A stretch of DNA of 64,000 nt from Siphonodentalium dalli (GCA_032622095.1 CP136062.1:140512351-140576350); one strand, 5' to 3'. Positions 22,434 through 32,552 are shown, counted from the first letter of the stretch. Numbers and translations are program-made. Notes: generated from the sequence alone by a model not told the origin.

Positions 22434-22597
22434 GTCCATTCTCTCGCCCATCATTAACACTGACATTATGTGACTCGGTGTATAACTCATGTCCAGTCTC
22501 TCGCCCATTAACACTGACATTATGTGACTCGGTGTATAACTCATTTCCAGTCTCTCGCCCATTAACACTGACATTATGTGACTCGGTGTATTACTCA
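22434..22597. repeat. Minisatellite, 54 bp x 3
   Basis: Units at 22434-22490 (57 bp), 22491-22544 and 22545-22597 share tctctcgcccattaacactg, acattatgtgactcggtgta and ctca. The multiple-of-three period keeps an artificial ORF open on the minus strand. Confidence 0.92.
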
Positions 22598-22804
22598 AGC
22601 TTTTTACACTCATATTTGTATTTGCCGAAAAGCATCTGAAGCCATTTATTTATATCGGTCACATTATCGTGACTAAGTGCTTGGAAATTAGGCTGACTTG
22701 ATGTGCTGTGGGCTAGTCTCAAATTATCGGCAGATTTTGTGAAAATAAATAAGAATACATTCAGCTTTTTTATGGGAAAAAATCACCAAATGATATATAA
22801 ACAT

Positions 22805-22966
22805 AAGAAATTAATATAGTGGTGTGTGTTATTGGGGGATACGGCGCTGTGGTCGTTGCTGGGGACACATTTAATGAGAATCGCGGTTCTCTCTAAACGT
22901 GCCCCCAACGACCACATCACCGTACCCCCCCCCCCCAATAACATACCCACCACTACATTAATTTCT
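22805..22966. mobile_element. Foldback MITE (about 162 bp)
   Basis: The left arm aagaaattaatatagtggtg...gttattggggg...gtggtcgttg is the inverse of the right arm caacgaccac...ccccccaataac...accactacattaatttctt. A C-run expansion (about 22926-22935) makes the right arm longer. Confidence 0.85.
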
Positions 22967-23565
22967 TAAATAACACAGTCGATTCTATCTTCAGACTGAG
23001 CCCAGCATATGTTGCAATGCGTGAGAACACTTATTCCTGTCAACGTATGCCCGATATATATAAGTGCCATTAATAGTATATTTCCATCGACCCCGTCTTT
23101 TTTATCTGATACAATTTGCATCGGGATCGAACGATATAAAACTCATATGTATCTCGCCCAATGCGCTGGGTCGGCAAACTAACAAGGCACTGAACTCGAA
23201 TAAGTGTACCTTTTAGAATAATTATCAATGATATATAACCTCGACTCCTGCTGACACCGGACAATATTATGTCCTTGCTATTTTTCATCCTTCAATTATA
23301 CCACCTAAACGGTAGTTCTGATAATGATTGATCGACGGCCGTATGGTTATGGATTATATATCTCGGAAGCTTAAATTCCTTCGATGTAAACCACGAAGCT
23401 TGTAATATTTAGAGGTTTTTATTTTGTTAATGGTTAGTTTGATATGCGACCGAGCTATTAGTCCGAGGTAACTTACTGTCAGACATGGGACCGATAATGT
23501 CATATCAGTTAGATGTTGTTTATGTGGCAGTTCCGTTCCATTACTCGCCTAAATAACTGAGTTTT
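22967..23565. other. Non-coding stretch
   Basis: No gene or repeat partner recognised. Confidence 0.45.
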
Positions 23566-23861
23566 AAGGTCGTTCCACACCGGGCGCAAGAGAGCGATTT
23601 TTACGGCCGTTTTCTGACGTCCGTAGCAGTTCAAAGCGCACGATGTTTATGTTCACACCGCAAGCGACCGACTCGCTGACCACGAGGCGATTATAGCAGT
23701 GATTTTATGCTTCGTCGAATTCTCGCTTTGTTGCAAACCAGCGAGATAATTGGACCGCTCTCAAATAGGGTGTTTATACGACCGTATTTTTTCTATTTGA
23801 TGACGGCACACTGATTTGTCGCCGCGATAATGGAGGACTTTAGCGAGAGTACAACGCCATG

Positions 23862-24004
23862 TGTGTCTGTATGACACGCGCGTGTGTGTCTGTGTGACTG
23901 CGTGTGTCTGTATGACTGTGTGTCTGTATGACTGTATGTATGTATGTATGTATGTATGTATATATGTATGTATGTATGTATGCCATGTGTGTCTGTATGA
24001 CTGT
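23862..24004. repeat. Simple repeat (TGTGTGTCTGTATGAC)n and (TGTA)n
   Basis: Repeated tgtgtctgtatgactg words with an uninterrupted gtatgtatgtatgtat tract (about 23935-23980). Confidence 0.95.
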
Positions 24005-24275
24005 ACATCTCTATGACCAAATAATTAAACCATTTTTTTGGTGATTTTTCGTGACTGAAATTCCACCTTAGATTACTATACTCAGTTTATTCCTTGTAAA
24101 GAACTAAAATCATGGACCGTATAATCTGCTCCATTGGCTGGTGAATTATATTTTGGTATAATCAAGGGAAATGATAAAGAATATAACGAGGCTAGTTCAT
24201 TCCAAAAGACGTTGTGGTAAACATGAGACAATGCATTCATCAACTAATAATAATCGCGTATTACCGGGTGAGTGC

Positions 24276-25075
24276 ACTCTTGTAACTAATGTGTAGAAAC
24301 GATTACACATCAAATGTGTAAACCCGGTTAATACACATAGCAATGTGTAGTTGTACATACAAATACATTGACCAAGTGCCGTTCTACATATAATGTGTAC
24401 ATTTTATTACACACAATTGTGTAAGAACGTAGAGCGTGCGCATTGCGTGCCTTCAGTTTCATAGTCTGCTACATGACGGCGATATTGTTTGAGTATATGT
24501 TTTGGAATACAATCTACTACTGTCTCAATACCCATGTAATTTTGAGTGACGAGAATAAACAAATTGTAGACAATGAATGTAAGTTCATAATTCCAACTTG
24601 TGAGTATTGTATTGATGATATATGAGGATTTATTTGTTAAAACTTTCATGAAGAATACTGCTCTTACTCTTGTTTATATGATTGTTGTAATACGTTAATA
24701 CTAATCACGTGCAACCACTCCACAACCATGGTTTGTTCATTTAAAACGAAAACTAACACATGACAGAGCGAAATATTACGTACCATTGTACGCCATGAAA
24801 GTTTTAACATATAAATCTCCATTTGCCATGAATACTATATACCCACAGTTCGGAATACTGAACGTACATTCTTGTCTACGATATATATGTGTAAGAATTT
24901 ACACAAAATGTGTAAGGCATAGGTGTTGATTTTATGCACACCAGTGTGTATAAATGTGTATAAATTGACCCATGTATTGTGTAAAATATGTTTAAGATCA
25001 AAAATGAATAATGGTTGTGTAGCAGGGCTACACGTTGTGTGTAGAAACCCTACACATTGGTCATAAGTGTGTGGG
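24276..25075. mobile_element. TGTGTA-rich foldback element nested in 23566-25275
   Basis: Both ends (24276-24440 and 24880-25075) are dense in short inverted words such as tacacat/atgtgta, tacacaaaatgtgta and acacaattgtgt. The 24994-25010 text aatatgtttaagatcaaa matches the arms of the 7871-8397 element. The middle (24441-24880) shows nothing recognisable. Confidence 0.55.
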
Positions 25076-25275
25076 GTGGGGGTATCCCCCATGCAGCCAC
25101 CTGACTCCCCTGAAATTAGCGTAAACACAGAATAATAACCTGACTATCGCGCGCGCGACGAAACGTTTCAGTCGCTTGCGGTGTGAACATAAAAATCGCG
25201 CGCTTTGAACTGCTACGGACGTTAGAAAACGGCCGTTATAATCGCTCGCTCGCGCCCGGTGTGGAACGACCTTTA

Positions 25276-25860
25276 GCCAATGATCCGCTCATTTAAAGTT
25301 ACTGCTGCCGTTGACAAAATGTCACTATCAACCCTGTCTTTATACTAAATACTCATTGACCCAAGGGGGGGGGGGTGGGTTTCCGGCACGTATGCCGGGG
25401 TGGGTTGGTGGTCGATGGGAGCAACAATTTTTTTTTTCACAACTCAATTTTTTTTCTCCTGCAAGTCTTTTTGACTGTTTTTGCAATGAGTTTGGCTTAA
25501 AACACATTAGAATGTCAATATTAACATAAATGAAAAATTTCATGATGAGCAGACGAACAGTATAGCCTGTAGCCCATGCTAATGGATTGAATTTTGAAAT
25601 CCAAGATGGCCGCTGGCAACCATTTTTGTTTTGGCCGAATGACCCGAAAATGACTCGTTTCTATTTACATGTCAATGTTAACATCCATGACAAATAGTAT
25701 GCACATAAATTCATATACAGCTGTTTACATTGAATCCCCCCCGCATATCTCTGTTTTAGTGTTAAAAGGGGGGTGGGTGTAAAATATGGTCGGGAAAAAA
25801 CTGCCCCCCCCCCCCCCTGATTGACCAGCAGTTACCCCTCAAGAGATGTTCTCATAATAA
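25276..25860. other. Non-coding stretch with G-runs and C-runs
   Basis: G-run at about 25365-25375 and C-run at about 25803-25817; no gene. The wording ccaagatggccgctggcaac at 25599 resembles short motifs at 9640-9850. Confidence 0.45.
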
Positions 25861-25861
25861 T

Positions 25862-26380
25862 TTCAACAGGTCGTTTGTTTAACTTATTATATGAATATTT
25901 CCAGCAATGAACATGATTTCTTCTTCACTTTCTTGTTTGTCATCTGCTCATATCTGAGATGAATAATAGACCCTACCAGTGTATAATAGACCCTTCCAGT
26001 GTATCTCAGATGAATAATAGACCCTTCCAGTGTATCTCAGATGAATAATAGACCCTACCAGTGTATCTCAGATGAATAATAGACCCTACCAGTGTATAAT
26101 AGACCCTTCCAGTGTATCTCAGATGAATAATAGACCCTTCCAGTGTATCTCAGATGAATAATAGACCCTACCAGTGTATCTCAGATGAATAATAGACCCT
26201 ACCAGTGTATAATAGACCCTTCCAGTGTATCTCAGATGAATAATAGACCCTTCCAGTGTATCTCAGATGAATAATAGACCCTACCAGTGTATAATAGACC
26301 CTACCAGTGTATACTTTATATCTCAGATGAATAATAGACCCTACCAGTGTATACTTTTGAGGTGGGAGAATACATTTAGT
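25862..26380 (+). repeat. Half-copy of the piggyBac-like MITE containing a higher-order minisatellite
   Basis: 25868-25905 (aggtcgtttgtttaactt...) and 26350-26380 (atacttttgaggtgggagaat.catttag) match the 35177-35960, 45166-45405 and 13813-14049 MITEs. Between them (25952-26351) lie 31-bp units (atctcagatgaataatagac plus ccttccagtgt or ccctaccagtgt) mixed with 20-bp units (ataatagacccttccagtgt). The order 31A-20B-31B-31A, 113 bp, repeats about three times. Confidence 0.9.
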
Positions 26381-26690
26381 AGTACATGTACTTATATTGT
26401 GTATATATAGCGTGACATATAAGTTATAGGCCCTATGGGCCGGGCGTGACTGAATTGCTCTTTATTATTTTGTTGTTGTGGAAATATTTGTAAAGTAAAA
26501 AAAAGTTAAACTTAAATTTTGCGGCAATATGCTGCAATAAATAGGAGCAAATTTATCTTCGCTACTAGAAGCGTACACACGAAGAAGAAAAAATATGGTT
26601 TCCAGGGAAACCAGAACTGGTTCTATAGTTTGTCCCAGTAGGGGAACCAAACGAAGAACTAACTATACATGTTTTGAATCAAGACAAACA
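26381..26690. other. Non-coding stretch
   Basis: No gene. Ends in the start of the GAACCA-rich region. Confidence 0.4.
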
Positions 26691-26958
26691 ACTAAATGAA
26701 GAACCAAACACGCATGTTTTGGTTCTTACCAAGTAGCCAAAACAAAGAACCAAATGAAGAACCAAACATGTTTTGGTTCTTTGAAGAAAGAACCACATCA
26801 AGTAGAAAAGAGACATTCTGGTTCCACATGGAACCAAAATTGTTTCTAATTTTTATCCCGAGGGGAGAACCAATGTGACCTATTTGGTTCTCTATCTTGT
26901 TCCCAGGATAGAACATGGAACCAAAGATTTTTTTTGGGTTCCCCATTTGGTTCATTAA

Positions 26959-27350
26959 CCCTTTACCCAACAGAAGGGCCCTGTGCCAATGCATTCTCTT
27001 ATATATGCGAGTCGACCATAGGTCGCCTCGCATATATAAGAGAATGCATTGGCTTAACACATTAAAAATTATAAAATTGTTAAAGAATGTAAGAAAAAAT
27101 GGTAAAAAGTGTTAAAAAAAGATTTTTGTTAGGCCAATGCATTCTCTTATATATGCGAGGCGACCTATGGTCGACTCGCATATATAAGAGAATGCATTGG
27201 CACAGGGCATAACTGTAACTATCTCAATGTGGTCAAGGAGCCGGTTCCAATGATATCCATATGTGTATGGTTCTATTGAGACAGACTGAAGATATTTTAG
27301 GCTGTTGAAGCTTTATTTGGCCGGTTTTGGCCGGTTTGTTGGGTAAAGGG
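26959..27350. mobile_element. piggyBac-like non-autonomous element with TTAA target duplication
   Basis: The termini CCCTTTACCCAACA / TGTTGGGTAAAGGG are perfect inverted repeats flanked by TTAA at 26955-26958 and 27351-27354. The neighbouring tandem unit keeps the empty site (TTAA once, 27794-27797, in ttcattaaatgcctac), so the insertion duplicated exactly TTAA. The interior contains the nested composite at 26980-27206. No transposase. Confidence 0.9.
26980..27206. mobile_element. Composite of two palindromes (second copy of the 16242-16695 composite)
   Basis: CCTGTG, then palindrome 26986-27052, a spacer of about 80 bp rich in TTAAAAA-type words, palindrome 27134-27200, then CACAGG. Each palindrome pairs ccaatgcattctcttatata with tatataagagaatgcattgg around gtcgaccataggtcgcc. 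The whole is also an inverted repeat, because each end is a full palindrome. Confidence 0.9.
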
Positions 27351-27509
27351 TTAAATGCCTACTATATAGGCAAACGTGTATTTGGTGAACCAAAATAAAG
27401 AACAAAATGAAGAATCGAAACATGTATGTTCGGTTCTTCGCTTGGTTCTATGTTGGTATTTGGTTCTCCGAAGAACCAAAATGAAGAACCGAACATGTTT
27501 GGTTCCCCT

Positions 27510-27615
27510 TAGTCCAAGTCTTCTCGTACTAAAACCGGCTAAGATATTGGGATGGAGGTGTCGGCACCTCCATCCCAATATCTTAGCCGGTTTTGGTACG
27601 AGAAGACTTGGACTA
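27510..27615. mobile_element. 106-bp near-perfect palindromic insertion with 9-bp target duplication
   Basis: The arms of about 51 bp (TAGTCCAAGTCTTCTCGTAC... ) pair with one mismatch around a 3-4 nt centre. GGTTCCCCT flanks both sides (27501-27509 and 27616-27624). A 9-bp duplication suits Mutator-like elements (inference); other families cannot be excluded. Confidence 0.85.
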
Positions 27616-27812
27616 GGTTCCCCTTAGAACCACATTAAAGAAACAATTCTGGTTCAACGTGGAACCGAACTTGTTTCCAATTTTTGTCCTGAGGGGAGAA
27701 CCAATGTGACCTGCTTTGGTTCTCTTTATATAGTTTCCCGGATAGAACAGATCATGGAACCAAAGAGTTTCTTTGGGTTCCCCATTTGGTTCATTAAATG
27801 CCTACTATATAG

Positions 27813-28136
27813 GAAACAATGATGAGTGATTGTGGAAACAATGTCCCGTGACACTAAGACTATAAGACTATAAGACTATAAGCACGTTTAATGTGTCTTC
27901 GTTTCTGAATGTTCTATTAGTTCGTAAATACGTTATACCGTTTAAAATTGATATCAAACGAAGTTAGTTCACCGAAAAGACCCCGAAAATGTTTGGATGT
28001 CTGAAGAAAATATCGAATTATATTAACACAGTTATATTGTTCCATACGATTTCCCCTGTTTGTGATATGATTAATGGAGATAACCCAACAAGCAATACAA
28101 TAAAATGACAAGAGTCTCTGCATATTACTCGAATCA
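27813..28136. other. Non-coding stretch
   Basis: Short AGACTATA x3 run at about 27855-27880; nothing else recognised. Confidence 0.45.
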
Positions 28137-28335
28137 CCTTAAAGGATTACACCGGTGTAGTTTTTCTCAGTCATTATCGATGCCCGCTAATCCACTGAGA
28201 ACGTTGCCGAAAGCGATTTGTCATAGGCCGCACGCGATTGTGATAGAATCGCCGACTCATGCGATTGCATATTCCATTATGGATTATTCTGTCTGAATCG
28301 TTAATTTCTTCCTTCATGTGACGTCACAGGAGGGA
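28137..28335 (+). repeat. Inverted repeat pair, left copy (partner 30466-30664)
   Basis: gattacaccggtgt, ctcagtcattat, gcccgctaatccactgag, ttgtcata/tatcac, gattca/catgcgattg.atattccattat and ccttcatgtga.gtcac occur here and, as reverse complement, at 30466-30664. About 200 bp. It may be the terminus of a 2.5-kb element or an independent copy. Confidence 0.8.
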
Positions 28336-28512
28336 CTATTAGCGACACACATTGTCAAACTTGAAAGGCTTTTATCTACTGATTGTTTATACATAACCGG
28401 ATGGACCTTCGGAGCTGAAAGTTTTTTCATAAGTGTAATTTAACCCCGGGATCTTATTAGATATGTCCCGTTTTCATCAGATGTCTTAAAAGGGCACTAA
28501 TAATTAATTCAA

Positions 28513-28998
28513 TTAAAGGTACTCAATCCGTAAAGAGGGTCCCCATCTCAACAGATTCCAACAACAACAATCCGATCAGAGGGTCCTATATTACTATTTC
28601 TTTGGCTTTGGGGTAAAAAATATTTGATTCGAGTCGAGGAATCCATCAAACAAAGCTCAGAGTTATTAGATATTGATTTTTGAAATTTGTTAATTGCTCG
28701 AGATGAGTACTAATAACTGCCGTCAATTTGGTAACCTGCTCGAGATTTTACGCCAAAACTCTATGCAAACAGACAAGGATGGATAACTCTATAATCAAGT
28801 GGTAATAATAACGAAATTTTGACTGAGTTCTGGGCCAGAAAGAATTCCCGATAATGAAAAATAATAGATTTCTAAAATCGATATCTAACAAATCTGAGCT
28901 TTGATGGGTGACTTCCTCGACTCGAATCAAATATTTTTGACCCCCGAAGCCATTGAAATAGTAATTGAGAGGAGTTTTATCGGATTGAGTACCTTTAA
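28513..28998. mobile_element. MITE family 'GGTACTCAATCC', copy C
   Basis: Begins TTAAAGGTACTCAATCCG and ends CGGATTGAGTACCTTTAA. Both halves contain an inverted ctttggctt.gggg...aaatatttgattcgagtcgagg block, so this copy is more palindromic than copy B. Confidence 0.85.
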
Positions 28999-29109
28999 AT
29001 AATTAATGATATAACCAACATAGTTGCAATCTGGTCGGTGAAATTTGAAAAACGTGGATAAATTGATCCGTAGAGTATAATGAGATAGATGCCGTTAACC
29101 TCAGACAAC

Positions 29110-29672
29110 TTAAAGGGATACTGTACTCAAATGTTGTTGTTGGTTTCTTTTGTCTCTGAGTCGTAGAATAACGTAACCAGATTTCCATTATTTGAAAGTC
29201 CGTTGAGTACGAAGTAATGTTATGGATGGCATATTAGCCAGAATGCGAAAATACAAATTGGCGTTGTCGAGTAGTAATTTTTGTACAGTTTTCAAGCAAA
29301 AATGTATCAAATAAATGTTATATTATATTGATACTAGGCCCATATATCATTTAAGTTATTGTATAATCTCCAGTCAGTGAGTGGCTTGAGTTTACGCCTC
29401 GTATCAATATAACAGTTTACACAAACATGTGTGCCACGTATTGCCCAATCCACTATCCTTGAATTAATTTGATTACGTCTTGTACACGGAAATTCGTAAT
29501 TTATTTTATGGCTCCAGCCATAAATTAAATTTATATCAAATTATTAACTTTGATTTGGTTCGTTTACAGAATACATCTTCGACTCAAATGACTTATTTTT
29601 CTATATAATATCGATATTAGATCGTTGTTATTATCGGGAATTTATTGAAACTGGCGTATAGTACCCCTTTAA
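29110..29672. mobile_element. MITE family 'AAAGGGGTACTGTAC', copy 2
   Basis: Starts TTAAAGGGATACTGTACTC and ends CGTATAGTACCCCTTTAA. Shares atgttgttgttggtttct, ttgaaagtc.gttgagtacgaag and tatggctccag.cataaatt with 36073-36667. Confidence 0.85.
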
Positions 29673-30465
29673 AGGCGAATATATGATCAATAAAGAGCGT
29701 TCCATATGTAGAAAACATGGTACATGTGGGTCACGTGACCAGGGTAATGTCATGGGATAGGCGCATAATGGCTGAGAATAAAGTATTACTTTCGACCTCA
29801 AATTATTTAAAAGGGGGATAATAAATTATATGATCAATAAAGTGTGTTTATTATCAGTCTAAAAGATATATGGGAAATAGGTGGTAAAACAGTTGCATGA
29901 TATGAAAATTGTTAGTCAGGTTACATGTATGTCGTGTCGTGTATTTTCATGGAATCAGGATAGAGGTATTAGACTGCTATTTAAAAATCGGCCGCCAACT
30001 TTCCCACATATCTTCCAAAATGATAATAAACGCTCGTTATTGAGCGTAAGTCATCTGATGTCAAAGGTAAGTGCGTAATGTTTTATTATCAGCCGTTATT
30101 CATGGATGGAACATGAGAAGATGTACCTATCCAATACCATTCCCCTGGACAGGTGACCCATCTGGAAAATTTTCCTACATATTACTCATATATGCCCCAT
30201 TAAGTCGTCTGAGGTCAACGGCATATATATCATGACATTCTACGGGTCAAATTATCCCCGTGTTTCAATATTAGCCCACCAGATTGCAACCATTTTGGGT
30301 ATATAATTGATTATTTAATTAATTAGTGCCTATGTCAATGGGACCTATATAATAAGATTCCCCGGGTCAAATTTCCCATATGTACACATTTTCAGCTCCG
30401 ATGGTCCAGCCGTTTCTGTATAAGCAACCGGTAGGTAAAATTTCAAGTTAGGCACTGCGTGTTGC
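29673..30465. other. Non-coding stretch
   Basis: No gene or clear repeat partner recognised. Confidence 0.45.
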
Positions 30466-30664
30466 TAGTAGTCCTTCATGTGATGTCACATGAAGGACGA
30501 TAATCCTTTCAGACTGCATAATATATAATGGAATATTCAATCGCATGAATCGGCATAACTTCAGTTACGGGCGGCATATCACAAAAAATCTTTTCGACAA
30601 AGTGCTCAGTGGATTAGCGGGCATCCATAATGACTGAGAAAACCCACACCGGTGTAATCATTTT
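30466..30664 (-). repeat. Inverted repeat pair, right copy (partner 28137-28335)
   Basis: Reverse-complement match to 28137-28335. At its start, tccttcatgtgatgtcacat and atgaagga form an extra small palindrome (30472-30499). Confidence 0.8.
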
Positions 30665-32078
30665 ACCCCAAACGCGTGGAAATGTTGTTAAGTTTTAGAT
30701 TATAGGACATTTAAGCTTGGTCTGTTCCCACACAAACCTTGAATTCGGTGGGTTCTTTAAAGAACCAAACTTAGGATGTTGTTCCAAATGGAACCAAAAC
30801 ATGCAGTGAGGAACCAAACTGTTTGGTTTTATATGGTATTTGAATTCCCGGAGAACCAAATCGGGAGCTATTTTTTAATAATACATGTGAAGTTGTGGTA
30901 TTTGTCAAACAATAGAAAATTAACGTCTTTCATAGAACTCAGTCTTTGTCAATGATAGTTTCAAATAGATAAGATATCTGCCGTCAATACAATTGAAATC
31001 ATGGTTTGATGTCCAGTTATTCAGTGTAGTTCATCTGATAAGAAATGCAATAACACAGCCATACAATGCCCAAATATGCACACCTTTCGGCTTCTGTTAT
31101 CTGTCATCATTGTTCAATTTTTATTTTCAAATAAGCTTTTAAACAATGGCGTTCGTGAGCATGGTGACGGAAGCGTTATTGTTACAAACTCATTTTCCTT
31201 TGCACCCTATAGTTCCCACGTTCATGCAGTAGATATCGAGTACATATACATGGGAATTGATACAACACACTAAGTAGAAATCGAATAAAGATGAGAATAA
31301 ATAACTCATCTAAGTTTACACAATAAAATAAGGCATCCTAAAAATGTGATCGACAATACACAACACAAAATACCAGGACCCAACCAAATCTTATTTGGTT
31401 CCATAAACTGTCTCATGAGCGGAACTCTTCCCAAAAATAGAATCGTTTGGTTTTAGTTCGGATTAATAGTGCGGACCTAACAAGTTTACAAACTGTCTCG
31501 GGGAACTTTATAAGATATCTGGTTCTTTGCAAGAACCATTTGGTTCAAACGTGGTTCTTCTGAAGAACCAAAATAGTTTATAAGTTTTTTTCACAAGGAA
31601 CCTGAGCCTTCAACCATTATTGGTTTCAAGGCACTATACAAAAATAGTCGGTGACTCGAAATTAAATGGGCCTTAAAATTCAATACAAATTCACAATTGC
31701 AGTTAGGTTAATCTCATACCCGTCTATTCAACGACATTCTGCAACGCAGTATTCATTAAGAGTTATAAACCCACTGTATGTTAATCCGCCTTTAACTGGC
31801 GTATTCTTGCCTCTAAGATTATTGAGATATAACGTCATGTACGTGGTGACATTAAATCGTATGGAAACATAGCAATTGTGTGGGCTGCCTGACGTGAATA
31901 TGTTTTGGGAAATAACGTCATACGTAATGACATTTAATCTCAAGAAAACCCGCAAAGAAAAAAGTCACATTTATTGTTTCAATGTTTTAAGTTATTTCCT
32001 TCATAAAAAGAGTCTTCGTGATAAAGAACCCTCTCAATACTTTAGAATATAGAATTCACCTTTAAATTAACAAAAATC
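30665..32078. other. Non-coding region with GAACCA-rich patches and local duplications
   Basis: 30735-30870 and 31380-31620 hold dense GGTTC/GAACC dyads like those at 26700-27812. About 60 bp at 31134-31194 (ttttaaacaatggcgttcgt, gacggaagcgttattgttac) recurs nearly exactly at 32150-32210. A 65-codon ORF at 31076-31273 crosses that repeat and is not supported as a gene. 31625-31675 (caaggcactatac, gtcggtgactcgaaattaaatg) resembles 62382-62430. Confidence 0.5.
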
Positions 32079-32138
32079 TTCGGAATAGCGAACCTTCGGA
32101 ATAGCGAACCTTCGGAATAGCGAACCTTCGGAATAGAG
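32079..32138 (+). repeat. 16-bp tandem repeat x about 3.6 (TTCGGAATAGCGAACC)
   Basis: Three exact consecutive copies of TTCGGAATAGCGAACC (32079-32126) plus a partial one. Confidence 0.95.
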
Positions 32139-32210
32139 ACATGTTCCCCTTTTAAACAATGGCGTTCGTGAGCATTGTGACGGAAGCGTTATTGTTACAA
32201 ACTCAGTTTC

Positions 32211-32552
32211 AAGAACCAAGAGAAAATATATGTTCTTCAGAAAGAAACAAATGAATCCAATATGTTTCTTCACAAAGAACTGAAAACGCTATATGTATAT
32301 ACACAGAGATGACTTCAATATATCTCCATACACATATATTGGGAATTTGGATCGGGAAATAATGGCGAGCTCGGAAATATTAGTCACTTGGGTGCAATAC
32401 TATAACAGTTATATGCATGTGTAATTTACAAGATAGCAACAATTTGTTCTGATTGGATTCTTATTAGTGTTACTTTATCGCAATATATACAATGTCAATA
32501 GAAGCGGTATATGGATATCAACCACTCACTTGTAATTTACACGTATATATAG
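32211..32552. other. Non-coding stretch
   Basis: Nothing recognised. Confidence 0.4.

Larger units (their letters stand above)
23566..25275. mobile_element. DNA transposon remnant with about 110-bp TIRs (AAGGTCGTTCCACACCGGGC)
   Basis: The left end taaggtcgttccacaccggg continues through cgatttttacggccgttttc, cgtccgtagcagttcaaagc and tatgttcacaccgcaagcga. The right end carries the reverse complement of each block. About 1.7 kb; the interior has no transposase. It holds a TGTG/TGTA simple repeat (23862-24004) and a TGTGTA-rich foldback (24276-25075), so it is non-autonomous or gutted. TIR-like sequence also lies at 19300-19400 and 20510-20550. Confidence 0.85.
26700..27812. repeat. Tandem pair of GAACCA-rich units, each carrying its own insertion
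   Basis: Unit A (26700-27372) and unit B (27385-27812) share, in order, accaaa...aagaacaaaatgaagaa, catgtttggttc, accacat..aag, attctggttc.ac.tggaacc, gaggggagaaccaatgtgac, catggaaccaaag.tttttt, gggttccccatttggttcat and aatgcctactatatagg. Unit A carries the TTAA insertion at 26959-27350; unit B carries the 106-bp palindrome at 27510-27615. Dense TTTGGTTC/GAACCAAA dyads recur at 30735-30870, 31380-31620, 41893-41920 and 42903-42939. Confidence 0.85.

Noticed and set aside
22296-22613. 105-codon ORF with repeated SYTPSHIMSVLMGERL
   Set aside because: Follows the 54-bp minisatellite and has no start context or homology.
31076-31273. 65-codon ORF with a hydrophobic start (MHTFRLLLSVIIVQFLF)
   Set aside because: Overlaps a 60-bp repeat also present at 32150-32210; no homology or splice support.
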